NCBI RefSeq assembly: GCF_000260795.1
Contig: NZ_AJGU01000019.1
Span: 1 to 47,798, forward strand
From: Treponema sp. JC4
Lineage (GTDB): Bacteria > Spirochaetota > Spirochaetia > Treponematales > Treponemataceae
Direction of reading: 5' to 3'
Length of the DNA: 47,798 bases
Every line of letters starts with the position of its first letter. Within the stretch, counting starts at the first letter, position 1. The notes beneath the pieces were generated by a model. It made no database searches. It saw nothing but the letters and a program-made list of their open reading frames with translations, and was not told the origin of the DNA. The translations under genes and the position numbers were made by a program. This document shows, piece after piece, positions 22,489 through 31,318 of the stretch.

Positions 22489-24428
22489 TACAGCGGCAAC
22501 TCACCATTCACAGGTTTTGCAGTCTGCACTTCAATTGTCTGCACTTCCTTGGCAGCAACCCTTACACCTTTGGCCTTAAGCGACTTCTCTTCGTAATCTC
22601 CGGCCTTGAATTTTTCGGACAAAATCTTAACCTTTGGCTTTTTAACGTAATTGAGCTGGAAGGCGAAGGTTTTGCGGGTGTCGATGTGGAGAACTTCCAT
22701 GCCGTCCGGGGCGAAGAAGTAGTCGCGGTTCATGATGTAAGACGGAATCTTGCAGCGTTTGATGTAAACGTACTGAGTTTCCGGGTCGCGGTACAAAATT
22801 GTAAAGAGGACCTTTGAAAGGCTTTCCTTGTCGGCAAGTCCGCAGTAGGCCATGCCGGGACCAACGAAAATCTTTTTAGGGCACTCACTGACTGAGTAAA
22901 TGCCGCTTTTTCGCACGTAGAGAACCTTGTCGTAAGGGGTTACTTTCAGCATTTCGCTGCCGCCGGAAACTTCTACGCCAAGATAACCGGATTTTTCGTC
23001 GTAGTGGAGGGACATATCGCGTTTTACAACTTTTTTTACGTCCACAGTCTTGATGTTTGTAAGATGGGTGCGGCGTTTTGTTGTTGCGGCGTCCAGTTTT
23101 GCTTCAATTCCGTCCAGCCAGCTGATTGCGTAATCAACAAGGTGCTTCAAAAGGCGGTTGATTTCCTTAATGCGGTCGTTGATTGCCTTAACTTCCTGGC
23201 GGTTTTTGTTCATATCGTAAAGAGAGATGCGGCGGATTGGGATTTTAAGAAGGTGATCAACGTCTTCGTCTGTGAGCGGGCGGATAAGCTCTGCCGCAAA
23301 TGGCTTGAATCCGTCTTTTACAGCCTTGAGAACGCCTTCCTCTGTTTTTTGAGTTTCAATTTTCTTATAAATGCGCTCTTCAACAAAAATGCGCTCGATT
23401 GTTCGCAGGTGAAGTTTTTCTGTGAGTTCGCGTTTTTCAAGTTCAAGCTCGTCCTTAAGAACACCCAACAGTTGCTTTGAATGATATTCGATTACCTGGG
23501 TACAGGTCATCTGAACCGGCATGTTGTCTTTGATTACAAGAAGATTGCAGTAAACGGTCTGTTCGCAGTCGGTAAAGGCGTAGAGGGCATCCACTACATC
23601 CTTTGTGTAAACTCCGCGCTGGAGTCGGATTTCAATATTTACTTTGTCCGAAGTGTAGTCCTGAATTGAAGCGATTTTGATTTTTCCGTTTTTGGCTGCC
23701 TTTTCAATGGAATCTGTAAGGCTTTCTGTGGTTGAGCCGTATGGAAGTTCTGTTATTACGATTTTCTTTTCATCGCTCAGGTCCAGTTTTGCGCGTGTGA
23801 TGATTTTTCCAAGTCCGTCCTGATAGTCTGAAACGTCAATCAGACCGCCGGTAGGGAAGTCCGGATAAAGCTGGAACTTTTCTCCGCGCAGGCACTTGCG
23901 TTCTGCATCAATAACTTCGTGAATATTGTGGCTCAAAATTGAAGTGCTCATACCAACGGCAATACCTTCTGCACCCAGAATAAGGCAGAGTGGAAGCTTT
24001 GCGCGGAAGGTTACAGGCTCTTCGTCGCGGCCGTCGTAGGTTGGAATATAGTTTGTAATTTTAGGATTATAAAGAATGTCCTTTGTAATTGGCTTAAGGC
24101 GGCATTCAATGTATCGGGGAGCCGAAGCACCGTCGCCTGTCAGCATATTACCAAAGTTTCCCTGCTTGTCGATAAAAAGCTCCTTGTTGGCAAGGTTTAC
24201 CAGGGCTGTATAAATGGAAGCGTCTCCGTGAGGGTGGTAAGCCATTACCTTTCCCACAACGTTTGCTACCTTAGTAAAACGTCCGTCATCAGTTTTTAAA
24301 AGTGTGTGCAAGATTCGGCGCTGAACCGGTTTGAGTCCGTCTGTAATTTCTGGAATTGCACGGTCGCGAATTACATAGCTCGCGTACTGAATAAAGTTTG
24401 AATCGAATAAGTTTTTTACGTATGCCAT
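22488..24428 (-). CDS. Type IIA topoisomerase subunit A, ParC/GyrA-like
   Basis: 646 aa, shorter than canonical GyrA (about 800) because the C-terminal beta-pinwheel is reduced to a short basic tail (KPKVKILSEKFKAGDYEEK), as in topoisomerase IV-like A subunits. The breakage-reunion domain is intact, with the active-site tyrosine Y106 in APRYIECRL. In the quinolone pocket HGDASIYTAL, the position of E. coli GyrA Ser83 is Ala70 and that of Asp87 is Thr74. No parE or gyrB gene adjoins; the partner must be elsewhere. First gene of a leftward pair with yigZ. Confidence 0.9.
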   Translation of the reverse strand: MAYVKNLFDSNFIQYASYVIRDRAIPEITDGLKPVQRRILHTLLKTDDGRFTKVANVVGKVMAYHPHGDASIYTALVNLANKELFIDKQGNFGNMLTGDGASAPRYIECRLKPITKDILYNPKITNYIPTYDGRDEEPVTFRAKLPLCLILGAEGIAVGMSTSILSHNIHEVIDAERKCLRGEKFQLYPDFPTGGLIDVSDYQDGLGKIITRAKLDLSDEKKIVITELPYGSTTESLTDSIEKAAKNGKIKIASIQDYTSDKVNIEIRLQRGVYTKDVVDALYAFTDCEQTVYCNLLVIKDNMPVQMTCTQVIEYHSKQLLGVLKDELELEKRELTEKLHLRTIERIFVEERIYKKIETQKTEEGVLKAVKDGFKPFAAELIRPLTDEDVDHLLKIPIRRISLYDMNKNRQEVKAINDRIKEINRLLKHLVDYAISWLDGIEAKLDAATTKRRTHLTNIKTVDVKKVVKRDMSLHYDEKSGYLGVEVSGGSEMLKVTPYDKVLYVRKSGIYSVSECPKKIFVGPGMAYCGLADKESLSKVLFTILYRDPETQYVYIKRCKIPSYIMNRDYFFAPDGMEVLHIDTRKTFAFQLNYVKKPKVKILSEKFKAGDYEEKSLKAKGVRVAAKEVQTIEVQTAKPVNGELPL

Positions 24429-24502
24429 TTTCCCACCGGGATTTATTTTAAAGCAAAAGAAAGAAATTATCTAGAGTAGGAAAATGCTTGTATATGTAAA
24501 AC

Positions 24503-24643
24503 GGGCGGAGGGAGCCTGGCGTAATTAAAAAACACTTTATTTGTGATGGTCGCGATAGCGACCTGTTCTATAGTTTCTTTACCACAAATAACGTGTAGCG
24601 CATTATTGCGCGGTTTTTAATTACGCCAGGCGACCGCAAGCCC
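24503..24643 (+). repeat. Family B multi-stem element, copy B1 (candidate structured RNA)
   Basis: 141 bp between the divergent topoisomerase and rsgA genes. P1 GGGC/GCCC; an 18-bp perfect stem P2 GCCTGGCGTAATTAAAAA (24514-24531) with 24614-24631; inside it P3 TTATTTGTG (24537-24545) / CACAAATAA (24583-24591), which holds hairpin P4 GGTCGC-GATA-GCGACC; then hairpin GCGC-ATTATT-GCGC. Unpaired segments GGAGGGAG, GTTCTATAGTT, CGTGTAGCGC and CGACCGCAAGC recur in copy B2 while the stems differ. Confidence 0.85.
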
Positions 24644-24713
24644 TGCTTTAATATATGTAGATATTTCACTCTTTTAATGGTAAAATATATTATCATTTTT
24701 TTTGAGGTTTTTA

Positions 24714-25700
24714 ATGCAGGGAACTGTTCAGGCGGGAACGAACAATCTTTTTACTGTTGAATGCGATGACGATATAACGCGCCAATGTACGATTAAGGGC
24801 AAGGTTTTAAAATCTGATAAGCAGTTTTATAATCCTCTTGCTCCCGGTGACCTTGTAGAAGTAGAACCAGACCCTATCAATGAAGAAAAAGGCCAGGTGC
24901 TTTCACTTTTGCCTAGAAAAAATACCTTTTTGCGCTGGAATGTAAAAGGCCGCTGCCCTCAGCTTCTTGCAAGTAACCTTGATTATCTTATTCTTGTTAC
25001 AACTCCGGATGAACCGCCTTTCCGTCCCCGCTTTATAGACCGTGCCCTTGCTCAGGCAGAACATCAGGGAATTACTCCTGTAATTGTCTGCAATAAATAT
25101 GATTTAGCCGAAAAGATGCAGAATGATGAACGTCAGGCAGAGTTTGAAGAAATAGACCGCCGACTTTCTATCTGGGCAGACTTGGGCTATAAGGTACTCC
25201 GACTTTCTGCAAAAACCGGCGAGGGAATGACAGAGTTTGCAGAACTTCTGGAAAATCATACTTCGGCTTTTGTGGGCCAGTCTGGCGTTGGTAAGTCCAG
25301 CCTTATAAACGTAATGGACTCTACCTGCGTACTAAAAACAGGAAGCCTTTCTAAAAAATATGGACGGGGAAGTCATACAACAACCAAGGGAACTTTAATC
25401 CACCTTTCTCTGAATGAATCTTTAATGGAAGGCGTTCAGGGACGCAAGGCTCATATTATCGACACTCCTGGTATCCGCCGTTTTGTACTTGATGATATTG
25501 AATCACAGGATCTGGCAATGTATTTCCGTGAATTCGAACCTTTTATTGGAAAGTGCAAATTCGGACTTGGCTGTTCTCATATCAGTGAGCCGGACTGTGC
25601 CGTTATTCAGGCTGTACGCGAGGGAAAAATTACTGCTGAACGCTATGACAGCTGGCAGCGCATTTCCAACGAAATTAAAACCGGCAGCTGGGAAGACTAA
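24714..25700 (+). CDS. rsgA: Ribosome small-subunit-dependent GTPase RsgA (YjeQ)
   Basis: 328 aa, late 30S ribosome maturation factor. N-terminal OB-fold, then a circularly permuted GTPase: G4 NKYD precedes G1 GQSGVGKSSLIN and G3 DTPGIRRF. The C-terminal zinc site is CKFGLGCSHISEPDC. The open frame begins at TTG 24702, but that codon is part of the TTGAGG ribosome-binding region; ATG 24714 is the better start, with GAGG 6 nt upstream. It is followed after 25 nt by mutS2. Confidence 0.97.
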   Translation: MQGTVQAGTNNLFTVECDDDITRQCTIKGKVLKSDKQFYNPLAPGDLVEVEPDPINEEKGQVLSLLPRKNTFLRWNVKGRCPQLLASNLDYLILVTTPDEPPFRPRFIDRALAQAEHQGITPVIVCNKYDLAEKMQNDERQAEFEEIDRRLSIWADLGYKVLRLSAKTGEGMTEFAELLENHTSAFVGQSGVGKSSLINVMDSTCVLKTGSLSKKYGRGSHTTTKGTLIHLSLNESLMEGVQGRKAHIIDTPGIRRFVLDDIESQDLAMYFREFEPFIGKCKFGLGCSHISEPDCAVIQAVREGKITAERYDSWQRISNEIKTGSWED

Positions 25701-25725
25701 TTTTACTATTTAACACACAATTAAT

Positions 25726-28314
25726 ATGAACGAAAAAACACTTACCGAAATAGATTATTTTAGAATCAGGGATGAAATCTCGCTTTTTTGCGTTAGCCAA
25801 GAAGGAAAATACGACCTTCAAAACCGCGAACCTTTTACAGATTCAAAAAAAATTGAGTTTTATAAAAACTGCAGCCGTGAGTGGAAGGATTATCTTTCTT
25901 CCGTAAAGGGCAGTCCGCTTTCTGCCTGGGGACCTGTTCACGGTCTTATTCCAATTATAAAAACAAAGGGCGCAAGCCTTACTCTTGAACAGGTAAAGGC
26001 TCTCGGTGATTTCTGTAGCAGCGCAGAAAATGTAAAGGGGGCAGTTTTAAATCATAAGGAAGCCCTCAACTTAAAAACTCTGGCTTCCCAGGTGGAGCTG
26101 CTTCCTGATATTTCAGAAACCTCCAGAAAGATTTTCAGGATTATTACAAAAGACGGCGACATGCGGGAGCTTCCTGAAATTGCAGAAATCCGCTCAAAAA
26201 TTGCCAGCCTGAACAGCCAGATAAAAAATATAATGAAGAAGTTTACCGGCGATCAGAAATACACTTCTGTGCTTGAATCCAGCGTGCCGGTTCTTCGCGG
26301 CGGAAGACAGGTGCTTGCGGTAAAGGCAAGTCAGCAGACAAAAATCAAAGGTATTATCCATGATGTATCTGCTTCTGCCCAGACGGTTTTTATTGAACCC
26401 GAAGAAGCTGTTTTTTGCAGTAACGAACTCATTCAAAAGGAATACGAGCTTCAAAGTGTGATTAAGCGTATTCTGACTGAGCTTACTGAAGATTTACAGC
26501 CTTCAATTCCTCTAATCCGCGATACCCTTCCTCTTATGAAGATTTTTGATACCACTCTTGCTGCTGCCCGCTGGGGAATGGAACATTCATGTATCTATGC
26601 GCAAAAATGTGGTGAAAGCGAGCCGCCTCTCCTCTTGCAGGCGCGCCATCCTCTTATTGGCGAAAAATGCGTGCCGATTGATCTCCGCTTTATGACCGGA
26701 AAACGCGTACTCATTATTACGGGACCAAACACAGGCGGAAAAACCGTAACCTTAAAAACTTTTGCCCTTCTTTCCATGCTCAATCAGTCGGGTTTTCCTC
26801 TTCCTGCGGGTGAGGGTACAAGGCTTCCTGTTTTTTCTAACGTATTTGCCGACATTGGTGATGACCAGAGCCTTGATCAGAGTCTTTCGACCTTCAGCGG
26901 TCATATGAAAAATATTGCCCATGCAATTAATGCTGCTAAAAGCGACACCCTTATACTTCTTGATGAGCTTGGAAGCGGAACTGATCCTCAGGAAGGAAGC
27001 GCAATTTCCATGGCCGTGCTCGACCGCTTGATTGAAAAGGGAAGTTTTGTGCTTGTGACGACCCATCAGGGCATCCTCAAAAATTACGGCTACACAAACG
27101 ACTCATGCGTAAATGCCAGTGTTGAGTTTGACACAAATACCCTGTCGCCATCTTACCGTCTTTTGATGGGAGTTCCGGGCGAAAGTCATGCGCTTGATAT
27201 TGCCCAGAAATCGGGACTTCCCCGGGAAATCTGCCGTGCTGCCCGCGACTATATTGCCACCGAGCAGGCTGATGTTTCGGCCCTTATCCGCGGTCTGAAC
27301 CAGAAACACCTTGAACTGGATAAAATGCAGAACGCTGCCCGCCGCGAAGCAGAATTAATAGAAGAAAACAATTTGAAACTCCGCGAAAAAGAAGTAGAAC
27401 TGCGCCGTAAGGAGCATGAACTCAAAAGCGGAAAGCAGCAGGAAATGTACGATTTTCTTGTTCATTCCCGCCGGCAACTGGAAAATCTTGTCCGTCAGAT
27501 TAAGGAAGGCGAACTTACCCGCGAAAAAACTCTTGGTGTAAAGGGCTTTATTTCTGATCTTGAAAAAAATGTTTCCCGGCTTGATAAAAAGATTGAAGCC
27601 GAGGGCGAGGAGCTTGAAAAAGCTGCGGAAGAACTTAAAAAAGCAAAGGAAAAGCGAAAGCATCCCGCTTCAAATAAAAATACAAAGAAAAAACTCAGTC
27701 TTGCAGAGGCTCTTAAAAATGCGACATCTCTAGCAGAAGATGATTCCGCGCAGGGCGCGGCCGGGGGATTAGGCACCGGCCCTAATGCAAAGGCAGTCAA
27801 AAATGCTGCTGCCCCTCGTCTGGTTTTCGAAATTGGAGCCAGCGTAAAGTCAAAGAACGGAGGAAACAGCGGAGTAATTACAGCTGCCTCTAAAAAAGGC
27901 GTCTGGCAGGTGCAGTTTGGCAGCATAAAAATGACCATGAAGGAAAAGGATTTGCTTCTGGTTCAGGATGCCGGTGCCAGCGAGCTTAAAGCTTCTTACA
28001 GCGTTGATATGGCGCCTAACGTTTATGAATACGGTGATAATGTTATTGTAGAAAAAGAGGGTTCCCGTCCGGTTTACGAGCTTCGTCTTCTTGGAATGTA
28101 TGCTGATGAGGCAGTAAAGGCTCTTGAGCGTCAGATAGATTTATGCGTGCTGAATAATTTTGACCATTTCAGCGTAATTCACGGAAAGGGTAACGGCGTT
28201 TTGCAGCAGGCCGTGCGCGACTATCTTTCCCACAGTCCAGCAGTTGCCGATTTTGAATATGCCCCGGCAGAGGATGGCGGCGCAGGCAAGACTTATGTGA
28301 CTTTGTGTAAGTAG
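25726..28314 (+). CDS. mutS2: Endonuclease MutS2 with Smr domain
   Basis: 862 aa, normal MutS2 layout: core/lever region lacking the mismatch-binding domain of MutS1; ATPase with Walker A GPNTGGKTVTLK (K339) and LILLDELGSGTDPQEGSA; a long coiled coil (about 520-645, rich in Glu/Lys/Arg); a low-complexity linker (AQGAAGGLGTGPNA); and the C-terminal Smr domain with HGKGNGVLQQAVRDYL. Family roles are suppression of recombination and, in some bacteria, rescue of collided ribosomes. The pairing with rsgA, another ribosome factor, fits the latter but is only suggestive. Confidence 0.96.
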   Translation: MNEKTLTEIDYFRIRDEISLFCVSQEGKYDLQNREPFTDSKKIEFYKNCSREWKDYLSSVKGSPLSAWGPVHGLIPIIKTKGASLTLEQVKALGDFCSSAENVKGAVLNHKEALNLKTLASQVELLPDISETSRKIFRIITKDGDMRELPEIAEIRSKIASLNSQIKNIMKKFTGDQKYTSVLESSVPVLRGGRQVLAVKASQQTKIKGIIHDVSASAQTVFIEPEEAVFCSNELIQKEYELQSVIKRILTELTEDLQPSIPLIRDTLPLMKIFDTTLAAARWGMEHSCIYAQKCGESEPPLLLQARHPLIGEKCVPIDLRFMTGKRVLIITGPNTGGKTVTLKTFALLSMLNQSGFPLPAGEGTRLPVFSNVFADIGDDQSLDQSLSTFSGHMKNIAHAINAAKSDTLILLDELGSGTDPQEGSAISMAVLDRLIEKGSFVLVTTHQGILKNYGYTNDSCVNASVEFDTNTLSPSYRLLMGVPGESHALDIAQKSGLPREICRAARDYIATEQADVSALIRGLNQKHLELDKMQNAARREAELIEENNLKLREKEVELRRKEHELKSGKQQEMYDFLVHSRRQLENLVRQIKEGELTREKTLGVKGFISDLEKNVSRLDKKIEAEGEELEKAAEELKKAKEKRKHPASNKNTKKKLSLAEALKNATSLAEDDSAQGAAGGLGTGPNAKAVKNAAAPRLVFEIGASVKSKNGGNSGVITAASKKGVWQVQFGSIKMTMKEKDLLLVQDAGASELKASYSVDMAPNVYEYGDNVIVEKEGSRPVYELRLLGMYADEAVKALERQIDLCVLNNFDHFSVIHGKGNGVLQQAVRDYLSHSPAVADFEYAPAEDGGAGKTYVTLCK

Positions 28315-28351
28315 GAGACATATAGAACAAATCAATCTATATTTAGTAAGG

Positions 28352-28497
28352 ACTTGCGAGAGGGAGTGGAGCGTGGGGCAAAAAGACTATGGTTGTGGAG
28401 GTCGCGAAAGCGACCGGTTCAATAGTTACTATGCCACAACCAGCGTGTAGCGCGATATCGCGCGATTTTGAACCACGCTACACGACCGGAAGCAAGT
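28352..28497 (+). repeat. Family B multi-stem element, copy B2 (candidate structured RNA)
   Basis: 146 bp between mutS2 and a methyltransferase gene. P1 ACTTGC/GCAAGT; P2 AGCGTGG/CCACGCT extended by GTG/CAC across a G-A mismatch; P3 TGGTTGTGG/CCACAACCA; P4 GGTCGC-GAAA-GCGACC (GNRA loop on this strand); hairpin GCGCG-ATAT-CGCGC. GGTTCAA in the P3 interior could also pair with TTGAACC near the 3' side as a pseudoknot. All three outer stems differ in sequence from B1 but keep pairing. Confidence 0.85.
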
Positions 28498-28538
28498 ATT
28501 TATATTAAAGAAATAAATGTTTTGCTCTGGAGGTTCTT

Positions 28539-29306
28539 ATGGAGTGGTTTGAATCTGAAGATTTCTGGAAAAATTACGGTCCCATTATGTTTGACGAGGC
28601 TCACTGGCAGGAAGCTCCCGCAATTGCCGACCGTGTAATGAAGCTTGCAGCCCTTCATGAAGGCGATACTATTCTTGATGCAGGCTGCGGGGTAGGCCGA
28701 ATCAGCGTTGAACTGGCAGCCCTGGGGCTTAAGGTAACCGGCACTGATATTATCCAGGCAGAACTCGATACTGCTGCTGAATCTGCCCGCGATGAAGGCG
28801 TAGAAATTGATTTTATAAAAGCCGATATGCGTAAGTGGTGCCGCCCTGCTGCCTTTGACTGTGCAGTAAACCTTTACACCTCTTTCGGCTACTGCGACAC
28901 AATCGAAGAAGATATGCTTTATCTTAAAAATATGTGCGACTGTGTCCGCCCGGGCGGAACTTTTATTTTTGAAGGTACCACCCGCGAAATTGCAGCCCTC
29001 TATTTTACAAAAGGCGAGGAATTCGACCGCGCCGGCTATAAGGTTGTCACCGATTTCAGCGTCACCGGCGACTGGGAAGGCCTCCGCTCCCACTGGACTC
29101 TTTATCCTGCAGACACAGACCTAGCAAAAAATCCTGCCGCCGTTCCTGTCGTAGACCACACTTTTATCCAGCGTCTTTACCCCGCAACCACACTCCGCGA
29201 CAAAATCCTGGAATACGGTTTCAAATCTGCGAAGGTTTACGGTAACTGGGAAGGTGCCCCCTACGACGAGTATGCCGCCACCTGTGTTATTGTTGCTAAA
29301 AAGTAG
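28539..29306 (+). CDS. SAM-dependent class I methyltransferase
   Basis: 255 aa Rossmann-type methyltransferase. Motif I ILDAGCGVGRISVELA, acidic residue after beta-2 (VTGTDII), motif around KADMRKWCRP, and FDCAVNLYTSFGYC as motif IV, followed by a GG-containing VRPGGTFIFEGT. Small-molecule type by overall pattern; substrate unknown. Ribosome-binding site GGAGG precedes ATG. No related pathway gene adjoins. Confidence 0.88.
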   Translation: MEWFESEDFWKNYGPIMFDEAHWQEAPAIADRVMKLAALHEGDTILDAGCGVGRISVELAALGLKVTGTDIIQAELDTAAESARDEGVEIDFIKADMRKWCRPAAFDCAVNLYTSFGYCDTIEEDMLYLKNMCDCVRPGGTFIFEGTTREIAALYFTKGEEFDRAGYKVVTDFSVTGDWEGLRSHWTLYPADTDLAKNPAAVPVVDHTFIQRLYPATTLRDKILEYGFKSAKVYGNWEGAPYDEYAATCVIVAKK

Positions 29307-29403
29307 GGCGTTCCCCTCGCTTCGCTCGGGTCGCTACGTTTCGCCCTTCGCCTCTTCGGCTCATTCCTTCGCTTGCGCTTCGGAACTGCGGGGCTTCACA
29401 TCG
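29307..29403. repeat. GC-rich palindrome block between convergent genes (family E)
   Basis: 97 bp exactly filling the space between the stop codons of the methyltransferase and esterase genes. It consists of successive short hairpins, for example CTCGCTTCGCTCGGG and TTCC-TTCGCTTGCGCTTC-GGAA, with GGGCG/CGCCC arms. The composition (CTTCG-rich) is unlike flanking genes. No second copy is seen in the window; it begins with GGGCGTT, like family C. It may act as a bidirectional terminator, though there is no T-run. Confidence 0.55.
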
Positions 29404-30984
29404 CTAACGCAGAAATTCGTAAATCCCCACATAAGGATCTTCCCTCATTCCGCACTTTTCCCCGATTTCCAAAAGCTTTCCGCCGCTGGCTGAGCTTTCC
29501 TCCCAGACCGGCAGCTCCTGCCCCTTCATATCCTTACCGTTTGGATTTCCCGTCTTTACAAAGTTTACCCAATAAGAGCTCATAATATTTTCAATTTCAT
29601 AATCCCGCTCTGTATAGGTTTTTCTTCTCGGCACATTGCGGTAGGCATAAATCAGCTCACCCGAATGATTTGACCCGATTTCTCCGTTTTCCTGAGTAAA
29701 ATAGTATTCCCATACCGGTCGCCCCTGAGCCGCCACAGCCTTTGTCCATTCATGATGAGGCCTTGTAAAACATACTGCCGCAAAAACATCGTCATACAAA
29801 GCCTTTGCTTCCTTGTCTGTCTTAACAGGATGCGCCTGTAGAAATTCTTCCGTTCTATCTCCAAAAGTTCCGCCCAGAAGTTCAGCAAGATTTTTCATTG
29901 TCACTTTGGTAAAAAATGTAAATGCCTTGGCTTCAGTTTTATTAAAGCCGTTCAAAAGCGCTTGTTCGTGGTTAGCCCCCTTTTTGTAAGTTTCAAAAGG
30001 CATTTCAACAAGCGCGTAGCCGTCCACCGTCATCGAATTATTTACAAAACGACTTTTCAAAAGTTTTTTTGCCGGAATCTTTCTGAGTTCCTCCACAGAT
30101 TTTACTCCGAATTCCTTTTTGATGTCTTCTCCCATTTTGAGGGCCGCTTCCATCGTGCGGAAGGTGTGGGGCGGAGTCTCCTCTACAATCGAAGAGCTTT
30201 CCCCTATGGCTCGTCTGAAGGTTTCCTTTGTCAAAGGGCTGGCACAGAGCGCATTAACTGATGATGACCCCGCGGATTCCCCTGCAATCGTAATGTTTTT
30301 TGCATCACCCCCAAAGGCACTTATATTTTTGCAGACCCAGTCCAGGGCTTTTATCTGGTCTAAGAGGCCATAGTTTCCTGTTGTCCTGTAAGGGCTTTCT
30401 TCCCTAAGTTGGGAATCTGCCAGGTAGCCGAAAATGCCCACCCGGTAGGCAATGGTCACTACAATAATTCCGCTCTTACAGAGATTCTCCCCGTCATAAT
30501 TTTCGTACCAGCTCTGTCCTCCGGTCAGGGCTCCTCCGTGCACATAAACCAGCACGGGAAGGGGAGTTTCAGAAGCTTTTGCCGGTCTCCACACATTCAG
30601 ATAAAGACAGTCCTCGCTCATATGAGCCTTGTAAGTTCGGCTTGTCTTCTGATGCGTATATAAATTGAACAAAATATTATAAAACCAGTTAGTTTGATTC
30701 TGCATAGCCATCGGCGCAAAATGGTCTGCCTGCAAAATACCTTCCCAGGGAATAACGTCCTGAGGTTCCTTCCAGCGTAAGTCTCCCACTGGGGGAGCTG
30801 CAAAAGGAATGCCCGCAAAAATCTCAACCGAACCGTCCTTATTCAAAATCCCCTGAATGTCTCCGCCCGTAACGGTGATGATTTCAGTTTTGCCAGCCGC
30901 TTTTTTATCAACAGGACTTGTTTTATTAGATACACAGCCCGAAAAAAGTGCTAGAATAATTGCCAGAATAAAAATCTTTTTCAT
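29404..30984 (-). CDS. Carboxylesterase type B lipoprotein
   Basis: About 526 aa. Signal peptide MKKIFILAIILALFSGC with lipobox FSGC, so a lipid-anchored envelope protein. Carboxylesterase/PNB-esterase features: FAGIPFAAPPVGDLRWKEP, SEDCLYLNVWRP, oxyanion GGAL, nucleophile GESAGSSSV, and catalytic His in GSNHSGELIYAY. The frame opens at ATG 30996, but ATG 30984 gives the proper signal peptide and is 7 nt after a -10-like TATGAT (30992-30997). Hydrolyses esters of unknown origin; plant or mucin acyl esters would fit a gut or rumen habitat, as speculation. Confidence 0.92.
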   Translation of the reverse strand: MKKIFILAIILALFSGCVSNKTSPVDKKAAGKTEIITVTGGDIQGILNKDGSVEIFAGIPFAAPPVGDLRWKEPQDVIPWEGILQADHFAPMAMQNQTNWFYNILFNLYTHQKTSRTYKAHMSEDCLYLNVWRPAKASETPLPVLVYVHGGALTGGQSWYENYDGENLCKSGIIVVTIAYRVGIFGYLADSQLREESPYRTTGNYGLLDQIKALDWVCKNISAFGGDAKNITIAGESAGSSSVNALCASPLTKETFRRAIGESSSIVEETPPHTFRTMEAALKMGEDIKKEFGVKSVEELRKIPAKKLLKSRFVNNSMTVDGYALVEMPFETYKKGANHEQALLNGFNKTEAKAFTFFTKVTMKNLAELLGGTFGDRTEEFLQAHPVKTDKEAKALYDDVFAAVCFTRPHHEWTKAVAAQGRPVWEYYFTQENGEIGSNHSGELIYAYRNVPRRKTYTERDYEIENIMSSYWVNFVKTGNPNGKDMKGQELPVWEESSASGGKLLEIGEKCGMREDPYVGIYEFLR

Positions 30985-31012
30985 ACCCAAAATCATAAAG
31001 GAAAAATCTCAA

Positions 31013-31315
31013 ATGGTAAAACACATTATCTTATGGACACTAAAAGAAATGAGCGAGGAAGAAAAATCCCGCGTAAAATCCGAAATTAAAACAGACCTTG
31101 AAGCTCTTAAAGGAAAAATCCCCGGCCTTATAGACATAAAAGTAAATGCTGACGGACGCCTTTCTTCATCAAATGCAGATCTCATGCTGGATTCTACCTT
31201 TGAATCGGCTGATGCACTCAAAGTATATGCCAGCCACCCCCTCCACGTAGCCGTTGCCGACGGAAAAGTTCGTCCTTTCACCGCCAGCCGTACCTGCCTG
31301 GATTTTGAGGTGTAA
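31013..31315 (+). CDS. Dabb (stress-responsive A/B barrel) domain protein
   Basis: 100 aa. MVKHIILWTLKEMSEEEK ... IPGLIDIKVNAD ... FESADALKVYASHPLHVAVADG matches the Dabb ferredoxin-like dimeric barrel family. The open frame extends further upstream, but that part is antisense to the esterase signal region; ATG 31013 has AAAGGAAAAA before it and is the family start. Divergent from the esterase, with overlapping promoter space. Function unknown. Confidence 0.88.
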   Translation: MVKHIILWTLKEMSEEEKSRVKSEIKTDLEALKGKIPGLIDIKVNADGRLSSSNADLMLDSTFESADALKVYASHPLHVAVADGKVRPFTASRTCLDFEV

Positions 31316-31318
31316 AAC

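Noticed and set aside
24702-24713. TTG 24702 as the rsgA start
   Set aside because: That stretch carries the GAGG ribosome-binding site for ATG 24714.
24503-28497. Assigning family B to HEARO/omega RNA of IscB
   Set aside because: Multi-stem size is similar, but I cannot match a consensus from memory and no IscB/TnpB frame lies nearby.
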